A stretch of DNA of 64,000 bases, from positions 3,241,317-3,305,316 of the forward strand of contig OY718804.1 in assembly GCA_963070105.1 (NCBI GenBank), in the 5' to 3' direction. The notes under the pieces were generated by a model that saw only the letters and a list, made by a program, of their open reading frames with translations, was not told where the DNA came from and did not search any database. This document shows positions 50,296 through 61,360 of this stretch, piece after piece. The stretch comes from Litomosoides sigmodontis (taxonomy: Eukaryota > Nematoda > Chromadorea > Rhabditida > Onchocercidae). The first letter of the stretch is position 1; every line of letters begins with the position of its first letter. The translations under genes were made by a program, and so were the position numbers.

Positions 50296-52744
50296 CCTGG
50301 ACCACTCGTAAAGCCTCTTTCACCGGACACACAACACAAATGCCAATTAGCACGAGCAATCAAAATCAACCAGCCACCTCCTCTGGAACTAGGTGGCCGT
50401 TCAGGGCAATATCGTTACTTTTCCCAACGAATTTTTTTTTTCAGTTTAAAAATATAACTTTTCTTTTTTTGAGTAGAGAGCAGTCAAAGTCAGCAAAATT
50501 TTTTTGAATTTTTAATCGGTAACCATTAACAGTTTGAAATTCATCTTTAATTACGAATAATATTTCACTCATTATTATAGCTAAAATCACTTTAAATTAA
50601 AAGTAAAAGAGGTGCACAATTGTTGTATTAGTGGTACGAGATGTTGGAAGATAAAGACGAAAAATTCATTCATTATTTTCAATCAGTTAAGGAGAAAAAT
50701 CTCAACGGTTTTCAAGAAATGGAAGTTTTACGAAAAGAATGAAATATTAATGCTATTTTAATGAATGAAATATTATTCTTTTACTTTTAATTTAAAGTGA
50801 TTTTAGTTATAATAATGAGTGAAATATTATTCGTAATTAATCATTTAAAAATGAATTTCAAGCTGCGAATGGTTACCGATTAAAAATTTAAACCGTTCCG
50901 GAAACATTCGTTAACTCAATAGCTATATTACACTCTCCTGTGCTAATCAATTTGCTTTCTGCTTTCTAGGTGGATTTTGTACTGCTGAAGATTTTGCCAA
51001 TTTTTTCACATGATGATTAGATGAATGCAGTCTTCGATGTTCCAACGAGTGAGATCTAATCTATGGGATCTAAACAAACTCACAGCAACTCTCACTATCC
51101 TAAAAATTCAAGACATTGAAACATCAATGTCAACATGGCCAAAGCAGATAATGCATCGTCTTGTTAGCATCAATCAAAAGTTTGATGGGAGGAGAGGAAT
51201 TTTGAAATTAAGTGAGAAAAGATTCCTCGTTGATGGTATTACTGATGAAAAGAGTTCGACGCAATGTTCTCATTGTTTCTTGGGTGGATTCTTTTTTAAG
51301 GTAAAATTTTCAGTTAGTACAAACTACTAGTTGTGCTGTCAATGACTGGTATTTCATGATTGGTATTATTGATTTTAAAATATTATTGCTGAGAGATTGA
51401 TTAAGAGTTGTGAAATGAAAAAGAGAATGAAATAGATTTTTCTTCCTCAATCAATCCCGATAGTTTTTGGTAGGAGAGAACGGAATAAGCTGAAATTGTT
51501 TGGAATCTCTTCACTCGCTGTGCAAAAATTTACTTCATCATCATCATCAATTCATCTGAAAGTAGAAAGCAAAGAATTTTTTTTGACGAAAGCAAAATTT
51601 TGCAGTTAATTTAATAATTATTGTAAAATCATGAAAGCTTGCAAAGCTGTCTAATTTATCGAATATACAATTTATTTCTTCCCATTTATTTAAAGCTGGT
51701 GAATTTTGTCTTACAATAAAATGAATTATTGAAAGAGGAAAACTGCTACAGGTAAGCAATCAATTCATTTACATAAGTAAGTAAAGTTCATCAATTAAAA
51801 ATTGCTAAAATGTTAGTAAAATTTTATCTCAAAATTTCATGAATTAGTTATACATATTCTTCAAAGATGAAGAGTTGCAGGAAATTTCGACTTCGAAGTG
51901 ATATTTTGTGAAAAATTGTTTCTTTTTTCTTTTACCCGACAATGATACCAACCTATGGTTGAAACTTCAATCTTCAATCAATGCGCTAATGAAAACGCTG
52001 TAAAAACTACATTTTTTTCATTCATTCATTTCGATAAATTCCTGACAGAGAATTGTTCTGAAAAACTTTCGCCCAAATTTCGAGTATTTTATTTCATCCA
52101 ATCAACGGAATAATCTTATTTTCCAATTCATTATTGAGCACATTCTCCCGAATTTTAAGAATATTAATTTGGTAAAATCAATAAATGGAATATCTTTGCT
52201 TCTTTTAGTGAAAATTCCGCACACATTTAAATCCATCCATATTTCCTTGGGAGAATGGAAACGAACAATAACAGCGCGTTTAGCAAAAAAAAAAAGTTAT
52301 ATTTTTAAACTGAAAAAAAAAATTCGTTGGGAAAAGTAACAATATTATTTTTCAAACATACAATACAATGGAACAGGTGAACACATTCATAAATGTCAAA
52401 TTTTTTTAATTAAGAAAAGTGAAAAATAATTTCATCCAAAAATTTTCAAACTTTCCTCGTTCATTAACAAATTTTAGGTAAACATAATAATAATGATATT
52501 GCATTCTGAACTGGTGGAACACATACATTTGTATAATGAAATTAAAATTTCTTTTAGAACGAAATTCACAACAAAGGTAAATTATTCTCGTATAATGTGT
52601 TTGGAGGAAAAGAAAACATAATATGTTTGAAGGATTAAAATTTTTTTTTTAAAAAATCAACACATTTGCAAAACTAATTCAACAAGCAAACAAGACTGAT
52701 TAAAAATTAGCCATCCACATAGTTTTGCTAACTGATGAAAATTA
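50296..52744. other. intergenic region with a foldback element
   Basis: About 2.4 kb between the SLC36 start and the 3' end of the SAM gene. The left part (50296-50420) is GC-richer and may be the SLC36 5' UTR or promoter. A foldback element occupies 50507-50888. A 101-codon plus-strand ORF (51025-51330) has no recognisable feature. The rest is A/T-run rich. Confidence 0.5.
50507..50888. mobile_element. foldback / MITE-like element with ~105-bp inverted repeats
   Basis: The left arm (50507-50610) and right arm (50777-50888) are inverted copies. Both outer ends read AATTTTTAATCGGTAACCAT on their own strand. The arms share the internal block ATTACGAATAATATTTCACT and the inner block TAAAATCACTTTAAATTAAA. 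They differ by a few substitutions and a 7-9-base insertion in the right arm. The 166-base spacer has no ORF. No clear target-site duplication is visible, so calling it a transposon is inference; a foldback element or inverted duplication are alternatives. Confidence 0.72.
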
Positions 52745-55700
52745 TCATAGCCTTAGAACTTGGGATTTGTTGTCATCGTTAAGTGGTACTACCTCTGATG
52801 ATAATTCACTCGATGATACACCACTGCTTTCCGACGATTCCTAAAAAAGTTAGAAAACTGAAGTAACTCATTGAAAAAATCCAAAATTCACAAAAAAAAA
52901 AAGAAAATTTAAGAAACAATTTTCAAATTTTTAAGTGTGTAATAAAACTTACACTAACCTGATCAGCAACCTGAAGTGTCTTATCATGAAATGCACCACG
53001 ATCGGAAGTATCACGTTCGTAGTCGTAGTGAGCAACTGCACCAGCATTAGGTAGTAAGCGTCGTCTAAGTACAACTAGTCGTATCGGTTCACCAGCTGCT
53101 TCAGTGACCAATTTAGTGAACATTAGCGGTGAACGAAATGCTTGTCCAGGCATTTCATTAATTTCCAAAAAACTGAAAATTTCTTATTTCTCATTGCAAC
53201 TGAAAAAAAAAATCAAATTTATAAAGAGAGAGAGAAAAAAAAAGAAGTGACGTACCAGTCATGCTCCTTTAGCGGAATGTTAGCACCATTAACCTTTGTC
53301 ACTTGCAAGCATCCAAACCTTCCCTCAGCTACAGTAATATCTCGAGTTGTTAATGGTGTCTCTAGCGCAACCACTTTATCGTAACTAGTTGATCGTACTA
53401 ATTTGAATAATGGTATTACAGGTTTACCTCGCTGTAACAACAACAACAACAATAACAATAGTAACAATCAAAAGAAACAAAATCAGAGAACAGTGTAATT
53501 TTACTTTTATTTCAGTACAACACCATAACTATTTTAGTACCGTAGAATAGTAGTACTGTAATTTAATGAAAAGAAGAAAAAGCAGTTCGTTTGAATTTTA
53601 CTACCTTAAATTTACTATCAGTAGCTTCATTTAGGTCGACTGATCGACTCGTTTGTCGTGCTTTTAGCACCTGTAACTCATGCAGTATTTTAGCTCGTGT
53701 CTGCTCCTTCGATACACCAAGCTGTTCTGTAATATGAACATCTTCTACCACATTTTACTCATTCATCAAATTGAAGTGACCATTCGCATCATGCATTTTA
53801 TGAATTAGAAAATTAAGAAAATGATTTTTGTGATAATATCATACAATCGTCAGATCACTAATACTTTGCCTAGTTTATTGTTAAAGCAGAAAATTATTTT
53901 AAAAAAAATTTTTTAATTAAAAAAAAAGAGAAAATTGAAGAGAAATGCGGAAGAGCATACCAAGGATATTATTATCCCATCGTTCCACATCTCTTCCATT
54001 AATATCGTAGCCGATCATCACCGATGCAACATCATCTAACTTACAGTGCTGCAGCCATAGTAGAACATCATCTAAGCTCCATTCCTGCATTTCATTAATT
54101 TCAATTTTTAACTCTCTTCGTCTATCTATCTCTCTTTCTCTCTCTCTCTCTCTTCGATATTTATAACACACAGAAAACAAAACAGGGTTTTTTTCCTCGC
54201 ATTATTTTTTAACAATGTCATTTTTGCATCGCTTTTTTTTTCTTTACATACGAAAGATTAATTGTCACAATGTCTTTTGAATTATATTACGCAAATTGAC
54301 AAGTAAAAGAAAGGGAAGTTCACAATTGCTTTTTTTTGATTTTACGAAATTAATTAAATAATTACAAAACTAATTAATCGTATTTTAATTGAAAGCGCCT
54401 TTTACTATTGTCATACATTGTATAATGTGCTAAATAAAGCAGAGGGAAGTTGATAATTGCACTTTTTGACTTTGCAAAATTAATTAAATAATTATATTTC
54501 AATTAAAAGAGCCTTTTACTGCTCTTATCACTTGATAGTAACAAATACAATTAAACAATGAGTGTATTAAAAAAAATTATTTAAAAAAAAAAAGCATACG
54601 GCTATGGGTTTTTTCTTCCACAGTGCTGCTTGCTTCTTCTCATGCGCACGACGAATGCGATTTTGCGCTCGACAAATTTCCATATTTTTTGGTACGATAG
54701 CGCCACTGTCAGGCATACGCAAATCCGGACAACTTTTACGTAACATTGAACTGGAAATACTTTTTCACAATAGAAATAACGATCGTTTATCGTTTTAGAA
54801 TTCAAATTTCACATATTAATATAAAGGAAAACGTTGAAACGATATGAAAATCTCTAAAAGTGTAATTTCTTATTTGAACAATTTCAACTTCATCAAACAT
54901 ACTGGTGTTGCTGATTGTTACTGGATGATGATGATGACGAGAGACTTGATTCCGACACACCGATACGACGGGTGGAATTTGCATCAATCAATAAGTGTGC
55001 TGTAAATTAGTACAATTTAAGTGTAAATTTTAACTGTAACTCATAGGCGGAAGATTGACTGTTTTTGTTCCTACACCTATTGAGATGTCAAATTACACAC
55101 TTTCCTGTTATTTCAATTAATTAACAAAAGTGAAATTTTACTGAAGCAAACGATAGAAACATGTAAATTATCAAGAATTAAATAGCAATTGCAATACATT
55201 CAATTTCTTCATAAATCATAATAAAATAGAAATTTATGAAAAATTAAAAATCTTTCAATTTGATAAATATAAGCAAAGGACTATTACAGTCGTTTGATCA
55301 CTAACAGTTAAGAGATAATAAACAGAAAGACAGAGAGTGAGACAGGGAGAAAGAGAGAGAGAGAAAAAGGAAAAAAAAAGTACTGAAATGTTTTCTTGCC
55401 ATTCAAACAACCATCCATAAAAATCATTCCTTCAATTCACACAAATAGCAAATTTAAATAATATGTGCCTTAACAGAAATAACAAATGCGAATACGGTAA
55501 GTTGTTGTTTGTCTAATTTAAATATAATTTTAACAGTTAAACGTTTATGTGCAAAAAATTTTGAGCAAACAAAATCTGTGAAATTATAATTTTTGTGCTA
55601 GGAAAATGAGGAAGAAATTTGGAAGTGAAAGAAACGCTCACTGAACGATGAAAGCGTTGTTGGCAGCTGTTCGTCAATCTTCGCAATGTGTGTCGCAAGT

Positions 55701-57670
55701 TTAGGTGAAGCTATCGGTTGTAGGTTAGCATCTTTGTTGATAGCACCAGTATGTGTGTTATTTGGAAAAACCTTAAATTTGCAAGAATACATTAAATTAA
55801 ATTTTTAAATTAAAAATAATAAATGCTCCTAAAATAGCTAGCCTTCGCCATTTTTTTTTCTAGCCCACAAAAATTAAATTCAGAGAAAGAATTTCAAAAA
55901 AAAATTTTCATTTATTTTTTATTAAAAATAGTAAGGAAAATAAGGATAATTAATGATAATAATAATAAGTGCCTCAGCAACAGGACGATGACATTGTCGT
56001 CGAATTACGCCAACTGACTTCACACCACCAAAACGTCGGATTAAGCCAAACTGGGGTGATTCATCTCAAATACGAACGGAAGTTGTTCAAAAAAGAGTTA
56101 AATTAAGCTAACAATTATTTCAATTGAAAAAAAATGAATGATTAATTTTTTGCATTAAATTACTAAAATTTAATTATACGAACAAAGATCGAAAAAAATG
56201 AGTGCGAGAGTGAAACCGTGCAATGAGCAAATATTGCTCAATTGCAAAATGATTGAAATGATTAAAAATTTTTGCAATAATTTGTTGAGCAAATATTTTA
56301 TGTGATAAATTTGCAAATGGAAAAAAAGAGGAAGCAACTGAAATGATAATTTTAGGAAAGCACAAAAATTCATCAGTTCAGTCTCGACGAGAAAAAGTTG
56401 TCAATTAGCTTGCTGCTTGCTTTTCGGCCCTCTGTCTCATAAATTTTAACAAATAATCAGTTTCGTTAGCTTTAAACTGCTACAGATCGTCTGCGCTCCG
56501 AAATGATCAGTTGCAGCCAGCATTATTCACATTCTCATTTCAGAAGGGAAAAAAAAATTTTTTTCTTTTTTTTTTTTATAATTTAATTTACAAGCAATTT
56601 TCACAGAAAACTACAAATCAACTTGTTTCATTTGTCATAGAATGTACATTGAAAACCCTCATTAACTTGTAGTTTGTTCTTCAAATTTTACACCAATAAA
56701 ATGATAAGTGTGATTGGTTTGTTCTAAATCACATCACTGATACTAACTGATACATCAATTATAATACTGACACTAATTAATCCTAATCTATCCGATGTGA
56801 AAATTGATAGTTTAATGTGACGACAAATATTTAACTGTAAGGACTATCCTAATTTTGAAGTAAACAACAAATAATAAACAATTGCATAATTAAATGAAAT
56901 AGGAGAAATGAAAGAGGATGCAATTTGAAATGAAAATTTAATGAAAAATTCAATTAAATGAAATAGGAATGAAGTTGAGAGTGAATCATTCTTATTACTG
57001 CAATAACAAATAGTAAATGCTCGAACTACTTTTTTGTCAATATTTAAATTTAAAAAAAAACAAGAGGAAATTTAGCTTTATCAAATAGCAAAGTAACTTT
57101 TTAAGTGGATTTTTCTTTTTTTTTTGTGTTTCCAAAATAAACAAAGAACAATGGAAACTTTCTGCACTTTAACACAGAAAGTTTTTATTTTTTAAGCATA
57201 TTTATTCATCATCTTTTGATACAATAAAAATAAATTTTAATTTGAAAAACAAATTTATCACTTATCATTAATCCAATGCTAACTTTCAATTACCGTAATT
57301 AAATTACCGTAATTTTCAATTACGGTAGTTCCTAAATTACCGTAATTTTCAATTATTTGCACATATCAGAGTTGTACTGAAGGAAACTAACAAATTAAAA
57401 CAAAAAAAAAAAAGAGGATGTAACTTACTGTCACGATGTACGCCACTATCATCGTCATCATCAACAACACTATCAGTGTAATCATTATCAACTGATAATG
57501 GATGAGTGGTTGCAAAGATTGGATGGCAATGTTCGCTCCTCTCAACCATTTCATCGAACTCAATTAATTTACTGCTATCATTGCTATGCTTGCATAATCG
57601 AGGATGCACTTCAAAGTCATCGCAACTTTCACTCTTTTTCAGACGCACCGCTCCACTCGGTGTCCGATAA
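52745..57670 (-). CDS. SAM plus PDZ-like scaffold protein, 3' (C-terminal) part
   Basis: Exons that close in phase: 57670-57429, 56064-55982 (cryptic), 55771-55642, 54999-54903, 54750-54600, 54084-53961, 53726-53605, 53431-53256, 53172-52959 and 52840-52745, about 478 codons. Order: an acidic stretch with DDDDDSG; a Ser-rich run; a basic helix (RAQNRIRRAHEKKQAALWKK); a SAM domain across two exons (EWSLDDVLLWLQHCKLDDV through LGVSKEQTRAKILHELQVLK); then a PDZ-like segment (LKEHDCFLEINEMPG, EPIRLVVLRR); and a Ser-rich tail ending QVLRL. SAM and PDZ modules mediate protein contacts, so a signalling scaffold is likely. The SAM-then-PDZ order recalls CNK proteins, but no CRIC or PH domain is seen. 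The first exon begins in phase 2, so upstream exons are missing. Confidence 0.72.
53432..53462 (-). repeat. (GTT)n tract forming the polypyrimidine side of an intron
   Basis: On the minus strand, tandem TTG/GTT units run straight into the TTACAG acceptor of the 53431-53256 exon. Repeat length changes here would alter the 3' splice-site context. Confidence 0.8.
53961..54084 (-). other. SAM domain, first exon
   Basis: Begins W-S-L-D-D-V-L-L-W-L and ends in NIL, completed by EQLGV in the next exon (53726-53605). The tryptophan, WL pair and LGV turn fit the SAM pattern. A CT/GA microsatellite lies just upstream of its acceptor. Confidence 0.78.
54121..54154 (+). repeat. CT-rich microsatellite
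   Basis: Alternating TCTA and TC units, reading GA on the coding strand, in the intron just upstream of the SAM-domain exon. Confidence 0.85.
54313..54530 (+). repeat. two diverged direct repeats, period about 130 bp
   Basis: Copy 1 (about 54313-54411) and copy 2 (about 54443-54530) share GGGAAGTT, the block AATTAATTAAATAATTA, and TTTTACT followed by a short unique end. The second copy lacks about 15 internal bases. Located in an intron of the SAM gene. Confidence 0.72.
55982..56064 (-). other. probable cryptic exon of the SAM-PDZ gene
   Basis: An open stretch reading NESPQFGLIRRFGGVKSVGV and then IRRQCHRP sits in a base-composition island. With a TTTGAG acceptor at 56065 and a weak GTTGCT donor (or a GC donor after GAG at 55973) it connects the phase-1 end at 57429 to the phase-0 start at 55771. 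Arg codons CGA/CGT stand out against AT-rich surroundings. Confidence 0.45.
57284..57357 (+). repeat. cluster of ATTACCGTAATT units
   Basis: The 12-mer ATTACCGTAATT or its complement recurs four times within about 70 bases, separated by TTCA and TCCTAA spacers. Direct and inverted copies allow hairpins. Confidence 0.8.
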
Positions 57671-58280
57671 CTGAGCATGGAAAGTGTGAAGCTATCAGTT
57701 ATCAGTCAGTGCAAGAATTTTAATTTATCAAATTTCACTCATTCCTTGTGAACTAAATGTTAACCATTTCATGCGAATCATTCGCAGTAAAGAATTATCC
57801 GATTGAAATGTAAATAAATCATTTGATAGTTCAAATGGTTGCAAAGATTTTGCGACATTTCTTCATTCCTTAAATTCTATTTTAATTTTCAATCATTTGC
57901 ATTTTTTTTTCTTCGTTCAATGTTGAAATTTTGTGAAATGTATGTAAAGGAATTTTTTCCAATTCTCTTTTTTTTGTAGGTGAAAAGAAAGAGATGGGGA
58001 GAGAAAAAAAAATGATGAACTAGCATTTCCACCTTCTTTTTTTGCAGAGAGGAGAGGGAGAGAGAGAGGGAGAGAGAGAGAGAGCAGCGAAGGAGTTCAA
58101 TAAAGTATGTTTAACATGCACTCGTGAAGAGTGAGTGTGTTGGATGAAATAATTTTTGAATCTATTAATTTTTCAAAACTTCTTGAATAGCACATACAAT
58201 TATTGAACTAAACGTTTTACATAATTTAAAAAGAAACAAAATTTGAGCAATTTCGTTTAATTTTATAAGTATTAAATAAG

Positions 58281-58326
58281 TGTGTCTGTGTGTGTGCGTG
58301 TGTGTGTGCGTGTGTGTGTGTGTGTA
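58281..58326 (+). repeat. (TG)n microsatellite with CG interruptions
   Basis: About 22 dinucleotides, alternately TG and a few CG or CT variants. Alternating purine-pyrimidine DNA of this kind can adopt Z-form in principle. Confidence 0.88.
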
Positions 58327-60453
58327 AAACAGAGAGGGATAGAGGGAGAGAGAGAGAGAAAGAAGAATTGTTCAATAAAGAGAAGAAATCAAGAATTAAA
58401 ATATGATTGAAGGTGGATTAAAGAAAAATGATTTTATAAAGCTATTAATTTTTAAATATGTTATTTGATCAACTAAAAGTATGAAAAAACGCTTAGAAGT
58501 GAAATGATTGATAAAAATGAAAACCTTTGATTAGCAGCAACGTCATCGAAATGTTTCCGTTGTGATAATTTAGAAATTGGAAAAGGATAATTTGTTGTAA
58601 TTTGTTCTGAAAAACAAATTTTGTTTTTTAGGACTAATAAAAAGAAAAATAGGAAATGCAAAAAAAAAAAGAATCTGAAGTGTGCCTATCAATGCGGCTG
58701 TCGATTTCCTCGTTTTTTTTTGTTTTCCATTCAAATTGATCGCTGCTTTTCATCAATTATTTCATTCATTCTTTCACTTTCTCATTGTTCACAAATTGAT
58801 ATCAGATTTTCAAATATTGAAATGAAGTGTTTGATAAATTAGAATGAAATTAGAAAAAGGTCACTGCATCTGTTAATTAAGTCTTTTAAATTAAATAGGA
58901 ACCAGTAAACTAGCAAATGTGTTCTAATTTCACACTTAATTTAAACTCTCAAAATTTGACCTAATTCGTGGTTGAGAGTTCAATTTTATTTCACAATTGC
59001 AAAAACATATATGTGCATAATTTACCTGAATTAGATCTCCGACGAAATGCTACTATATACTTCAACATATCATATCAAAATGTGATTAACCGATATTTAC
59101 AGTTAGTGTAGAAATTATCCGACACATTTCCCATAAAATATTGCAAGAGGAGGGGAGGCGAGTTATCCTCCTCTCATCAATTCACTGATAATAATATTAG
59201 TGGAACTGTATAAAATGAAAATGATTAAAGAACACACCGATGAAACGGATATTGAAATTACTTTTCCAGCGATCGTTCGTTCCATCAAACGATCATTTAT
59301 GCGTCATTTTTAAAATGATAAAAGAAGTGATAGAAGACGAAAAAGTAAGTATTTTTAAATGATTTTAGTAATTTCAACGATGGAAATTTGAACGTTGACA
59401 ATTCCAAAAGGCAATTATCAATTCAATTTTTATCGTCAAGAGGAGAAAAAAAAAGTGTTGAATAAAACAGCTGGAGAGAGGATGCTACTACTACTGCTAC
59501 TACTACTACTATTGGTCTAGAACTAACTAGAATGAAGGATACTGCCTAACTAGTGCTAAATATGCTTCGTTGAAAAATCATCTTTTTTTTTTAATTTAGA
59601 AAAAAAAACGAATGACCTTCGTTTTATTTTATGCTCAATGAGAGGAGCAGCAAAGTAATTGGTCAGTAAAAAAAAAAAAAGGATGTGAAAAAAAAAGCAG
59701 CAACAGACAAATCCTTTGCACCATACTATTTTAGAGTGTAGCAGAACGTGAGAAGAGACAAATGCAAAATAATACTTAAATGTTTTTGAATTGAATAGAT
59801 CGATCGCCACGAAGGACATTAATGTCGTAATGTGAAAATGCAAAATCATTCTTATAATTAAAAAAGGTTTCGTTTTTTTTTTCTTTTTTTGGAAAAAATA
59901 TAACCATTCCTGTGAATTGAAAATCGTTGTACTGTGCAAGCAAAAAAGCATACCTATCAATTTTTTTTTTTAACTTAATATTGATAATTAGATATTCAAC
60001 TTGGATTTGCTGTCCATTTTATTTACTTATCATTTACATCTTATCAGTGCTCATCAGCAATTAGCAACAGCAACAGCAACAACGAAGAAGCAATTCGGCG
60101 AAGTTTGAACTATTAAAGTGAGTAAATGTAAATAATGTTAATGATAGTTAATTATGTTGCAATTTCATCAGTTCACTTCACTCTGAGAATTAACTATTGC
60201 GGAAATGAATTACTCAAAATAATATCTCATAGAGTTGCACGATGAAGTATTTTCCACCAGCAAAAATTTCACTCTAAAATGAACACACACAGAAAAAAAA
60301 AACGATCGCTGCGAAACTTTTTTTTTTCTTTTTTTCATTTGCTCGTTCATTTACAATGAAACGTTTCTTCTTTTTGCGTGTGCGTTTGTCGCTCCACCAA
60401 ATCGTTCCACGTCAATAAAAACTGTTTCTACCGAAAAGTCTCATTTATTAATT

Positions 60454-60500
60454 AGGGGGAAGGAGGCGGGGGGGGGGGAGGGGAGGGGGAGGGAGGGGAA
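60454..60500 (+). repeat. G-rich tract with multiple G-runs
   Basis: At least six runs of three or more G within about 47 bases, including one of about ten. This exceeds the usual G-quadruplex pattern of four G3 runs with short loops. Confidence 0.85.
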
Positions 60501-61315
60501 AAATACTTCTGATAATGGCACAAGGATCGTCCACTTTGTCGAACCAGTTTTTCTCGTCTTTCGTCTAGTCATTCTTCCCCCCATCTTTTTCGTTATTTAA
60601 AACGGTGGAAGGATGGAAGAAGTATGAAATCCATCTAATTACAATTAATTGTTAAATTATTCATAATTGCTAATTACAGTAATTACAGTTAATTGTGGAA
60701 TAAGGGCAGCTATAATATACATGTACCTATAGGTGTAAAGTGCAAGTATTGGAATAATTAATGTTAATAGAATGTAAATACCAATAATAGTAATAATAAA
60801 TAGTAGTTATTATTAATAAATAATAAGAGTAAAAGTAATAGTAGTAGTGAAAGTAATAAATAAAGGAAGATGGTAGCTTAATTGCCAGAGATGGATGAGG
60901 ATGCATTCGAAGCTTGGAAATGATAGAGTTGTATTTGTCACATGCGTACGTATATGCGCCATATGGCGCATTTTATATTATTGACAAATAATTTTCAAAG
61001 ATATGATGACTTATGAGCCATTTATTGATCATTTTAAATGTCACTCAATTTCATGACATCAAGACGTCCTGAGAGATCGCGGTCACTTTCACCCCGCTAA
61101 TGCAAGGCGGAACAATCCTGGGAAATTGATTAGACTAGGTGCTTTTCGTAGAAATGCAATTAACCTAAGCAGTGACTGTCTACTACCTGCCAGAGCGCAT
61201 CCGATTGGCGTAGTCTCAATTTTGCGATAAGAGAAGGAATGAAACGAAGAGAAGATGGACGGAAATTGCAATTCCATGATCATTTCATTTTCACTGTCTA
61301 TTCTTTGGGAAGGAA

Positions 61316-61360
61316 AAAAAAACAGGTAAATCATTTGAAAAATGATTTACCTGTTTTTTT
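61316..61360. repeat. perfect 21-bp inverted repeat with a 3-base loop
   Basis: Arms 61316-61336 and 61340-61360 are exact reverse complements (AAAAAAACAGGTAAATCATT then T, loop GAA). The core contains CAGGTAAAT on one side, which resembles a 5' splice site. No mismatch in 21 pairs. Confidence 0.93.

Noticed and set aside
59556..59960. 134-codon minus-strand ORF, the longest at the right side
   Set aside because: Very Phe/Lys-rich and made from A/T homopolymers; no splice or domain evidence.
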